From the NCBI GenBank assembly GCA_903772945.1, contig CAICTM010000236.1:23577-87576 (forward strand): DNA of 64,000 nucleotides. The letters are read 5' to 3'. Below the pieces are notes generated by a model, which did not search any database, had not been told where the DNA came from, and worked only from the letters and a program-made list of their open reading frames with translations. Both the position numbers and the translations under genes were made by a program. The stretch comes from Seminavis robusta (Eukaryota > Bacillariophyta > Bacillariophyceae > Naviculales > Naviculaceae). Positions 43,610 to 52,589 of this stretch are shown in pieces. Each line of letters begins with the position of its first letter. Position 1 is the stretch's first letter.

Positions 43610-44068
43610 ATGAATGAAGGAACCCAACTCTGGTTGAATGATGGTCGCTACCAACACCAGCCGGTGACATACACAAGGCCTGATTATGCTGATTCGAACT
43701 ACTGCTATGTGACGCTGTGCGAATCCAGTGAAGTGGTGCATGTTCTCAAGACTGACATCACTGGCCCTGGTTCACACGCAATTCGCCACCAGGCAATGCA
43801 GACTAGGAATTGGTATGGAACCACCAATGCCGACGACATTGCTGCCATGGGAGCATGGAGAGCCCCCCTCGAGGATCGATGGAGGTTGAGGTCGGAGCGC
43901 CAGCAGGACATAATCGAGATGTACCGAATCAAGGATCGAAAGAGGATGCTCAAGACCATCAAGAATCTCAAGAGGGAATTGCAGGAAGAAAAGGAAGCTC
44001 ACGAGAGCCTCAAGAGGCAGTGCAGGGATCTCTACAAGGTGATGGTTGAGGAGTCGGAAGATAACTAG
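43610..44068 (+). CDS. Tudor/SH3-like plus coiled-coil small ORF, Crypton-associated
   Basis: The protein has 152 residues from a clear ATG. Residues 5-50 read as a small beta barrel: LWLNDGRYQHQPVTYTR, then YCYVTLCESSEVVHVLKTDI, the pattern of Tudor or chromatin-reader barrels (ligand strand, turn, closing strand ending in DI). Residues about 95-150 form a charged coiled coil (RIKDRKRMLKTIKNLKREL and on). The order barrel then coil is the same as in the minus-strand ORF next to it, although the two sequences differ. No family recognised. It may be an accessory protein of the recombinase unit that binds DNA, chromatin or the recombinase itself. Confidence 0.5.
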   Translation: MNEGTQLWLNDGRYQHQPVTYTRPDYADSNYCYVTLCESSEVVHVLKTDITGPGSHAIRHQAMQTRNWYGTTNADDIAAMGAWRAPLEDRWRLRSERQQDIIEMYRIKDRKRMLKTIKNLKRELQEEKEAHESLKRQCRDLYKVMVEESEDN

Positions 44069-44444
44069 CTAGTTAATCAGGACGTACTTAGCACCATTGT
44101 TGAATTTACTTTGTTGGGTTGCTGCGATGTTTCTTTAGTTGCAGGAGGGTAGCTAGTGTAGAGTTAACTGTAGCCATACCTTTTACAAAACGTCACACAA
44201 TCTAGTTAGAATGTGAACCTCAGGAATAGCCAGGAATAGCGGGGATCGAAAAGTGACCTTTCCAGTACCGTTTTGTTGACACTTCAATGATGGTCTGTAA
44301 GTAGAAAAAAAAGTTTCAAGTCAAAGCGGCATCTGGAGTCAAAACTTCACTTTGACTCCACCGTAGCTTCACTACCAGTCCTACACCCTCTCAGTCATTT
44401 GCCGAGGCATGACTCAGAACTAATATGAACATATTACGCTGACA
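44069..44444. other. Spacer with inverted repeat, probable right end of the Crypton-like unit
   Basis: This 376-bp stretch separates the barrel-coil ORF from the flavodoxin-like gene. It contains the hairpin GGAGTCAAA-ACTTCAC-TTTGACTCC at 44335-44359 (9-bp perfect arms) and the word ATGACTCAG at 44408-44416, which echoes TTGACTCAG near 40129-40137 on the left side. The promoter of the downstream gene must also lie here. Confidence 0.4.
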
Positions 44445-45065
44445 ATGGCGAAACGAACAGAGGAAGTACTCGTACTGTATGCCTCTCAACTTGGCACCAG
44501 CAAACGCTTCGCGAGAGCGTTTGTGAAAGAGATGGAAGAGCAACTCACGTCCGAGGCGATCCAGGAGTATACTCATCAGTCCGATGGTTGTTGTATAATA
44601 AAAGTGGTTCCAACGCTCATGACTCTGGATGATTTTCTGGAAGAACGACAGGCCGCATGGACTCGCTTGGTGGTCATCTTTGTCAGTTCCTACAATGGCG
44701 CGGCTCCCAAAGGCGGTCCAAGATTTCGAGATTTGTGTGACACGTTAAAATCACCGATTGGCATTGACCCTCACATGCTGACGGGCCTGAAATATGCCAT
44801 TTGTGGATTGGGCAGTTCTTCCTATACTACCTATTTTGAAAATCCAACCGCTGTCAATGATGGATTGACGGCAGCGGGAGCGACGCGGGTCGGCGAATTC
44901 GGTGAAGCGGATATGCAAAAACGCGGAGAGTACAATCAACGAAATGTGGTTGCCAGATGGAAAAAGGGCATATGGAAAGAGTTGGCCCAAGTCCTGATAG
45001 AAGAACCCCTTCCACCGGAACGACTGCTGGAAATGCAAGCTGCAATCTCTGCCTTGAAATATTGA
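44445..45065 (+). CDS. Flavodoxin-like protein
   Basis: The protein has 206 residues. The FMN phosphate loop is present as LVLYASQLGTSKRFA (residues 9-23, Thr/Ser-x-Thr type). The second FMN loop is FVSSYNGAAPKGG near 79-91, and YAICGLGSSSYTTYF near 116-130 is the third loop. This arrangement is closest, by memory, to the flavodoxin domain of TYW1 (wybutosine synthesis) and of diflavin reductases; here it stands alone without a radical-SAM or reductase domain. The end is a Leu/Glu helix. It could act as a free electron carrier or be a split partner. The start codon follows directly on a 380-bp spacer from the Crypton-like unit, so insertion of that unit may have moved or trimmed its promoter. 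Confidence 0.78.
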   Translation: MAKRTEEVLVLYASQLGTSKRFARAFVKEMEEQLTSEAIQEYTHQSDGCCIIKVVPTLMTLDDFLEERQAAWTRLVVIFVSSYNGAAPKGGPRFRDLCDTLKSPIGIDPHMLTGLKYAICGLGSSSYTTYFENPTAVNDGLTAAGATRVGEFGEADMQKRGEYNQRNVVARWKKGIWKELAQVLIEEPLPPERLLEMQAAISALKY

Positions 45066-45601
45066 TTTGATTTCCATGCAGTGGCAAGGTGCGAAGTAAA
45101 ATCAAAATTCATACAATGGTTGACAAAACTGGAAAGTGATTAGAAAGACTTGATGGAATATGTGCAGACGAACGGCAATGACAAGGTATGAAAATCTCTT
45201 TTAGCTACCCAGCTCTAGAGACAAACAATTAGATTGCTTCAAATGGTTATTTTGGATGGGAACTCTTCCTTTCCAACGTAGCTAACCCCGCCGAAACACG
45301 GTAGATTCACTGCCGACTTGCCCCTCATTGTCTTAGCTAATCTAGCTAGCGCAGTACATGGAGCCAGTTACGACTCCAATTGGCTTTCTACTCAGTTGGA
45401 AACTTCAGTCGCAGCGGCAGAAGAACCATCGTCAATATACCGGGCAGACCCCGGTGATCTCTGACCCCGTTTATTGTGGTGGTGGTGGGTTTGGTTGGTT
45501 GGTTATCCTTAGGGTTAGAGATTTACTTCAACCTCCTCTTTCTCACGCATTCTCATAATAATCATACGGTAGCAACGGATCCTAATATTTTCCTCACGAT
45601 G
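45066..45601. other. Intergenic DNA
   Basis: About 540 bp lies between the flavodoxin-like gene and the minisatellite. No gene; a 66-codon frame at 45358-45558 has no motif. Confidence 0.45.
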
Positions 45602-45998
45602 CCCACCTCTAAACTCCCGTAAGCTACCACGCCACTTTCTCAGATGGAAAAATCTAATGACTCACGTTGCACACCTCTAAACTCCCGTAAGCTACCACGC
45701 CACTTTCTCAGATGGAAAAATCTAATGACTGGCCTTGCACACCTCTAAACTCTTGTAAGCTACCATGCCTCTTTCTCGGATGGAGAAATCTTACGTCTCA
45801 CGTTGCACACCTCTAAATCCCGTAAGCTACCACGCCACTTTCTCAGACGGAAAAATCTTACGTCTCACGTTGCACACCTCTAAACTCCCGTAAGCTACCA
45901 CGCCATTTTCTCAGATGGAAAAATCTAACGTCTCATATTGCACACCTCTAAACTCCCGTAAGCTACCACGCCACTTTCTCAGATGAAAAAATCTAATG
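45602..45998. repeat. 68-bp minisatellite, about six copies
   Basis: Six tandem units of 66-68 bp begin with ACACCTCTAAACTCCCGTAA and contain AGCTACCACGCCACTTTCTC and GGAAAAATCT. The third copy is the most diverged, and the last ends at the AATGAC shared with the first two. It lies 130 bp left of the PIF/Harbinger element. Confidence 0.95.
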
Positions 45999-46130
45999 AC
46001 ACTACCGGTACCTTCAGCCAAACTTTAACAATATTATTATGCCGGCCCATCTTTTAATTCAGCTCGCCCGGTATATCTATTACACCTCCGGTGTCCTTTA
46101 TTTGATTTGGCATGTTCGTGAGCTGGCTAA

Positions 46131-46167
46131 GGCCGCTCTCTACCCAAGCGACTAAAGTAGGGACTAA
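46131..46167 (+). repeat. Left terminal inverted repeat
   Basis: The 37-bp arm begins GGCCGCTCTCTACCCAAGCG; the first 30 bases are a perfect match to the other end, then one mismatch, then six more matching bases. Confidence 0.93.
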
Positions 46168-46483
46168 AGGAGTACTTTAGCACCTTGTTTAGTCGCAGAT
46201 TTAGTCCGTAACCTTTAGTCAAGGAGGTGTCTACCCTCCACGGACTAAATCTCGAACTATCCAGTTTAGTCGATATTTTAGTCAAAAATTTAAGAAAAAC
46301 GTTATCTACCACGATCGACTAAACGTTCGACTAACCAACGTTTTCCTTTTGGATTTCTTTCAGCTAGCGAAACTCATCAAAATTTCGCTAGCTAGCCTCT
46401 TATTCATTTCGCTAGCTAGCCTCTTGTCTCTTGTTCATTTCGCTAGCAGACTCTTGTTCTTTATTGTTACTGCACTGGTAGAC

Positions 46484-47720
46484 CATGGCCAACACCCAGA
46501 AGAAGGCTAGTGAAGAGTACGAGGAGTCCTTTGTTGTCGAGGAAGAAGGGAGAGGACGGCTATCGCTGAAAGCGTGAGAGGAGAACAAGAGGAAGAACTC
46601 TGATGATCGATTCGATGAGGACAGTATCGCAACTGTAGACCTTAAACAGCATCTTATTGATAAAATCAGTGAACCATTGAGGAGATCTCCTCGGCAGAAG
46701 ACCAATGTTACCACCAAGGCTGCCACCGCAAGGAAGAGACCTCGTTCTGGCAAAAGGCGGCAAACGGCGGCAAGGCGGCAAAAGGCTGGTAAAGAGCGGC
46801 AAGCGCACAACCTACTTAGAAAGTCAAGAAGACCACAGCTGTCGCTGATGACGAGGGCAAGTACAAGCGCAAGCGTGGTACGAATTTTGATGATTTTGAG
46901 GATAAACTATTGTGCCGTGCCTTCATCAGTTGCACCCAGAGCATGAAGGGCACAGGTATGAAGAGAGGAGATTTCTGGAAGAATCGAGTTGCTCCAAAAT
47001 ACAACAAACCCCCCTGCTCTCCCAAGAGGCTGAACCTGATGAAGACGGTGACACTATCTATACAACGCGAGTCGCTGACCAGCTCCGTCGCCGTTGGAAT
47101 TTGATTCGGGACGCTGCCGAAAATCATGGCTGTTACCGTCGGGCCCATGCCGAGCACCGTACTGGATTAATTCAGAGGAGGACTATATTGATTTTGCCGT
47201 GAGCTATACAATGAGGAGAAAAATGAAGCTTTCAATCATCGCAATTTCATTCCCCACTTGACCGATGGCCCGTCTTTGATCCCCATATCCGAGACAGAAG
47301 CTGATCGCAGAAGGATGAGTTGAATGCTGAGCCAAGTGGTGTTGACGAAGCAAGCCGAAAGCCAACAATACCCGCGATCCAATGGGTTCTTGCATACCCG
47401 ACCCACTGGCAAAATACGACAAAATTCAACTTGGCTCTTTCCAACTCGGTGGCTTCGAGCAACAGGAACGCAATCAACATTTGGAGTCCATTGCCTTTTC
47501 CAGCAGATGCTCTCCGAGGGAGTAGTCCACCGTGGAACAGAAGTCCAAGATGAAACGGGTGGAGCTTTTGATGAAATTTGGCAAGATGACAGGAGGCCGA
47601 AAATTTGTTGAAGAAACAACAGCTGACGAAAAAGCATTCCAGGAGCGGCAAAATCAATTGCGGGATGGGCGACAACAGCAACAGGCGACAAAAAAACAAG
47701 CGCCTACTCCTCAACCGTAG
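46484..47720 (+). pseudogene. PIF/Harbinger ORF1 (SANT/Myb-like DNA-binding protein), broken
   Basis: The reading starts at the ATG 46484 (MANTQKKASEEYEE), hits a stop after about 30 codons, then continues in other frames: a basic region with RRSPRQKTN at about 46680, then KLLCRAFISCTQSMKGTGMK near 46905, the SANT/Myb-like signature of Harbinger ORF1, with FWKNRVAPKYN after it and LRRRWNLIRDAAENHG further on. The end, about 47550-47720, is a Gln-rich helix. At least three frame changes or stops make it non-functional. ORF1 proteins bind the subterminal repeats and bring the transposase to the nucleus. Confidence 0.75.
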
Positions 47721-48004
47721 TTGAAGAGAGCAAGAAATCTGGCAGCCCTGATTCCTCCATGACAGATCACATGGCTACTACTGCCACTGCCCGGCTGCTA
47801 CTGCCGCTGTTGCACAATGGAGAAGTAAGTGGAAAAGGAGTGGCAGATGACAATTCCGACTTGTCCTAATGCCGCCACCGATATCGACAGGATGACAAGT
47901 GGAACATTGAGCCACCCAAAAAACTAAACCGAGGTTTAATTCAATACTATAGTTTGTGTCCAGTTTTAAATTCTACAGAGCCACATGTAGACGCTCATTC
48001 TCTG

Positions 48005-49281
48005 TGATATCCATCAGCGAATGCCACTGTTGCTACGAACATAGTATCTCGAACACTCTTTGGTTGTTCTTTCCAACCAATTCGGTGGCTCCTCTACTAG
48101 TTTTTGGACGGTTTGCTGTCAGCCGGACATCGATGACAATTTCTCGATCAACTTTAGTGACACTTGGATCGTACTTGCCCTCACATCTCCCATCCCCCGA
48201 TCACAACATACATGTTGTGGAGAATGAGGCAGGTGTTGACCGGTTTCCGATTTTGCGCAATTCCAAATCAGGAATGGACGAGCCATAAATTGGAATTTGC
48301 CTGAATCACACCGTATGCCCGCTCGATGTCCTTCCTAGCGCCCCTGCCAAGCGGAATATTGTTTCTCCCAATCCAAAATTGGCTCGGATAAAGTCTTGAC
48401 AAAACGGGAGTATGTGGTATATACCGTCAACCAAAATAAACATCTGTGAAATTCTTCATCGCCAATGTCAAAAGGGACGACGCCACCAATAGTCTCGAGA
48501 TCGGTAAGCTTCCGCTGATCTGTTTTCCAGCAGAGGCGAAATGTCGAAAATTGTTATGTCATTGAGTGTTCGGCATGCCGAACGAAGCATGCAGAAGAAT
48601 AAATTGTAATCTGCACATTGCCTCCAGAACAGGGTAGGGACCTTTTTGCTCTTGGAATGCTCCTTGCCATTCGATTTGGCACTGCTTCCATCGATCGTGC
48701 ATACAGTCAAGACTTCAAGCATTCCAGGAACACCGTGGGCCGCCAAGTGAAGATTGGAAATATTTCGTAAATCAGTGGCAGTCGGCAAACCAAGATATCG
48801 TCTTGATACAAATGAGCAGGATGTCATCAAAGTTATGCGGCAATCCCTTGCGAAGTCTGCGACATTTGGAAATAGTCACGGAATGGTTGAGCGGGAACAC
48901 CGTATGCAAACATTTCAACGGCATCAATAGAAGTGCGTCCAAACATGATACTTCCGGTCGAAAGCATCAGTGGACCCCTGTAGAACTCATGAACCGAATT
49001 CATGACATCTTCTCTCAATCTCTGGTAACGAGGACGGCTGATGGGTAGATATCCTCAAATTCTTGAAATCAAATGTAGGACCGGTCCAAGATAGTCGTCA
49101 GAATACACTGGAAAGCTTGGCATGGTTGTATTGCTTCGAGGTTTCCTTGGCAAAAACGGTGGTCAACCATGGGCTTGTTGTGTGCCATCGTAATCATCGT
49201 GGCCAACATTACAGCGTATCTGCCATTCCCATGACGAGTCCAAGGCCTCCCTGGAAGAGTGGAATCCGATGAGGACGACAT
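48005..49281 (-). pseudogene. PIF/Harbinger DDE transposase, broken
   Basis: Read leftward from 49281, family landmarks occur in order but in different frames: AYGVPAQPFRDYF near 48870, PTATDLRNISNLHL near 48770, HGVPGMLEVL followed in another frame by LDCMHDRWKQCQ near 48700 (first Asp), FGMPNT near 48560 and LNDITIFDISPLL near 48530 (second Asp), LVDGIY near 48430, RKDIERAYGVIQA near 48330 (Glu) and TCLILHNM near 48210. All three catalytic residues are thus still present as codons. Several frameshifts and stops interrupt it. The family is the DDE_4/plant-transposon-protein type. Confidence 0.78.
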
Positions 49282-49468
49282 AATAATAATAACGGCTAGC
49301 TACCACAGAGGTTCCCACCACAGAGGTGCAAAGAGCTACCGGTAGAGTGACTATAAAGACAGTGACAAACGTTGAGTTACAGCTTGGCTTGTTGGGCAAG
49401 TAGATGCCTCTGTTGTTGAGGCTGTGCAATGAGGCTGATTGAAGATTTTTTTAAAGAGTTCTTAAAAA

Positions 49469-49540
49469 GCTTTAGTCGTTATGTTCGCTCACCGACTAAC
49501 CAGCCTCCGTTAGTCGGTGAGCGAACATAATGACTAAAGC
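49469..49540. repeat. Large hairpin in the right subterminal region
   Basis: Two 32-bp arms (49469-49500 and 49509-49540) beginning GCTTTAGTCGTTATG match with one mismatch around an 8-nt loop. They lie 118 bp inside the right end of the PIF/Harbinger element. Confidence 0.93.
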
Positions 49541-49621
49541 CTTTAGTCCGTGGGACGTTTAGTCGCTTGGGTAGACACCACCCTCAGAGACTAAACTATC
49601 GACTAAACTACGAAATATGGC

Positions 49622-49658
49622 TTAGTCGCTACTTTAGTCGCTTGGGTAGAGAGCGGCC
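49622..49658 (-). repeat. Right terminal inverted repeat
   Basis: This is the complement of the left arm, followed by the TAA target duplication at 49659-49661. Confidence 0.93.
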
Positions 49659-49887
49659 TAATAGCCTTAACCTTTTCCCAGATTCGGAAGCCGGGTGCTT
49701 CCAGCTTTCTCACTTTCCAAGTTTTCACAGGACGTCGCTTTCGAAAAGCGCCGTGATAAAAGTTTGCCAGATGTTGTCTCTATAACATTGATGGCAACTC
49801 TACTAGCTAGAAGCAGCCATTTGAGGAACGACAGCATAACACGGGAATCCTTGATTTTGTTCTGTGAACGTTTGATCGATAGAAGAG

Positions 49888-50508
49888 ATGGTTAAGGAGA
49901 ATGGCGACCTTGAAGAGGACGATGTAATGGTGTGCTGTGCTCTCTGCTGCATCAATTGCGGACTGTACACCGAGTGGGACTGGTGAGTGTTTTCTGACCG
50001 ATTTGCGACTTGTGTGCCTACATCGCCAATGTCTTTCTCACAACGACGACGTCTCATTGAACCGTTGTGGATCTCAACAGCATGGGAATCTCGGCAAAGA
50101 TTGGGTTGCTTTGCATGCATTGCAAATGTTGCTGCAAGTGTAGAACCACTTGTCTACCGTGCTATTGCTGCGGCCCGGTGAGTCCTAGTAAAAAAAAAAA
50201 CAGATGCATCTGAAAGAGCCAAAGGAAAGTGAAGATCCATCACTGACATCATAAGCTGTGGTTGGGAATTCCCTGCTTCCTTCGAAATCCAGGTTTGCCA
50301 ACGGAGTGGGTGCGCTCTCCTGAATCTCCAGCTGCACGCTTGCTGTGTGGTTTTGACAGGAGCTTTTCCTTGTAACCAAGATGTACCCTTGCTCCTGAAC
50401 ATCTTAGGCTGGAATATCTATCCAAGATGTGGCTGCTACGAGACTATCGGGTACATTCGAGGCCACGAGGATGAAGGATACATTGAAGGAGAACAGATGG
50501 AACGATGA
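49888..50508 (+). CDS. Cysteine-rich small protein, three exons
   Basis: Three exons, 49888-49982, 50081-50177 and 50293-50508, are joined by GT-AG introns of 98 and 115 bp with matching phases (2 and 0), giving 135 residues. The product has about 21 Cys in clusters: VCCALCCINCG near 15-25, LCMHCKCCCKCRTTCLPCYC near 41-60, CQRSGC, HACCVV, then FPCNQDVPLLLNILGW and YPRCGCYETIG. The second half, with its FPCN-DVP and YP-CGC spacing, resembles a Cys-rich family I recall from diatoms and other algae, function unknown; clustered cysteines suggest a membrane-associated or metal-binding role. No single frame is longer than 72 codons, so it is visible only when spliced. It begins 230 bp right of the PIF/Harbinger element. 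Confidence 0.68.
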
Positions 50509-52589
50509 CATGAAAAGCAGAGAATACCATAGTAAAATTCATCAGCTCCAATGGACGAAGCAGCAGCCAAAGGATAAAGACTAGGCCGAGCGTACGAGGA
50601 GCTGCCACGAGCGATGAACCAAGCCATGGAGGTTGTCTCCTGCGAAAGTCAGCAAGGTTGTTTCTTGGGTATCGAGGAGCTGCTCGGGAGAGGAATCTTG
50701 GACACATTGAGTGACTTGGCTGCTGGCAACCGGCAGCTGCATGTAGCTACCGGTACTCAGGTCGTAGATTCTGAGTAGACTAGAAGCCATGCTCCAGGCA
50801 ACATTTGCATTGCATGAACAATGCAGAAATAAATACTTACCCAGCTAGTGAAGACCGTAGCCACCAAATTAATTTTAGAACGCTTCATACCCCACCCACG
50901 CTACAAATCAACTTGGCTGGACATTGCCTCGAGTTTGCAGTTCTTTGCTCTGCTTGCAAACACTGCCAGAAAGTCACAGAAGAAGAACGGTGATACGATT
51001 TAGCAACGGTCGCCTTTTGCCTTGCACCAACCAGTCTCAAAAAAGGCTCGTTAGCAGTTGCGAAGAACGAACCTCGGCCAGCTGTAGCTGTTCGACCTCA
51101 ATACGAAGCTTCAAACCCCCTTGAAGCAAGGCAGCCACCACGTCAATCCTCTACGATTAGTAAAGCAGCTAGCCAGCTACTCTAGTAGCATCCTCGACCT
51201 GGGCATCCTGATCCTGCTCAATCCCAATAATATCTGTGCTCTCTCCTGTTCGGTTCGCAAACAAAGGGCATCCACCAGTTGCAGCGATTACTGCGGAGCA
51301 TGAGCCCCCCTTGCTCCTTGGGATTCTCCAATGTGACTGTTACCAACCAGTCAGGATCCCATCTAATAGTAGCTTTCTCACATTATTCCATGCCTCGGAA
51401 GCATCCACTCAATTCCTCTACTAGGGACACTGGCTACCAGTACCGCAATCTAGCTATTTAATAGCTCCATGAGCTCATGCAAGGCAAGACAGAGTGGATG
51501 GATACTTGGATAGCGTGCTTACATCATGTACTTTTTGCTTTTGTACGTTACAGCTTCTTGAGTACTGTAGCAAGGATCCGTGGAGAAAGCCAAGAACGGT
51601 ACTCGAGTACGTACCGTGCAGTGTACTACCACTGGCACCGGTACCGTAATGAGCCAGAGTGCTGTACTTGTAGCTGTACTGCGCAGAAACGAATTGGTAG
51701 TCTCTGTAAAAATACTCCGAGTGACTTCAGAAGGCATCAGTCTCAGGCATAGACAGCCAGATGGCTTATTAGTATTGGCTTATCAGTACTGTCTGCATGT
51801 AGGCATTAGCAGCGGAGGCATCAAAGAAGGTTGGAGAACCGAACACGCTTCTTCGTTTTCTTCGCTCAGAGCTTAGAGTTGTGTTGTACCGTACAACTGT
51901 TTTGGTGATTAGCAAAGTAACAGCAGATTCTGTGGTGGCAAGTGGTAAGTAGATACTAAGATACTGGTGGTAGAGCTTGGTATCAAACGACGGGAGTAAT
52001 AATCGAGGAGATGCCTTCTTCGGTCTTCGCAGCTGTCTTTACACTTCTTTGAGATGACTTCTGTTCTTCGTAACCAGAATCAATCAGAGGCGACTGGAAA
52101 ACAATGGGGCCACTGAAGACAGCTTTAGATGGGTAATAAAGGTAAATATAGGGTTAAAAGTAGTTTCTACCCTGAGTATTTGTATTCAAAATTGGTTTAC
52201 CACATCTACCTGAAGGCTAAAGTTCTCTGGTAACAGCTTTGGTAACTCACACTTACTTCATTTATGAAGGGACCAGAGAACAACAATCCACCAGAACGGT
52301 TCCTGCAACACATCTTTTAGCCTTTTGAGATTCCTGCTAAAGCTCACATGGCTTCTTCGAGAGCTTCAACTCAAAGAACATCCTTTATGTCTATCCTGTT
52401 CTTTAGGGGACCACGTCGAAGGAGTGGTTGAACCAACGTGGTAGAAAAACACCTCGACCGCGAAAGCCAGAGCGAGAGTCCATCCAAAGATCTTCATCCT
52501 CTTCAGCTCTCATTTTTCAGCTCAAATCCAAACTTAAACTCCGCTTCGACTTCATACTCCCATCACATCCTCGAGTCCAAGGAAATACA
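50509..52589. other. Long intergenic region (2.1 kb)
   Basis: No supportable gene. A 69-codon minus frame at 50581-50790 crosses TACCGGTAGCTACATG words typical of non-coding DNA here. GTACTCGAGTACGTACCGTGCAGTGTAC and ACCGGTACCG words lie near 51598-51645. The part from 52060 to 52589 is probably promoter and leader of the polyQ gene; the frame is open from 52428 but its sequence is Ser/Arg-rich without a motif. Confidence 0.4.

Larger units (their letters stand above)
46131..49658. mobile_element. PIF/Harbinger DNA transposon, complete ends, decayed genes
   Basis: The element is 3,528 bp. It is bounded by 37-bp terminal inverted repeats with one mismatch (starting GGCCGCTCTCTACCCAAGCG) and flanked by TAA at 46128-46130 and 49659-49661, the 3-bp target duplication typical of PIF/Harbinger. 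Both subterminal regions are full of TTTAGTC/GACTAAA words, likely transposase-binding sites. Inside are the two genes expected of the superfamily, an SANT/Myb-like ORF (+) and a DDE transposase (-), both broken. Near-perfect ends with broken genes suggest it could still be moved by an enzyme made elsewhere in the genome. Confidence 0.92.

Noticed and set aside
50581-50790. 69-codon minus-strand frame
   Set aside because: Contains TACCGGTAGCTACATG, typical of non-coding DNA here, and no motif.
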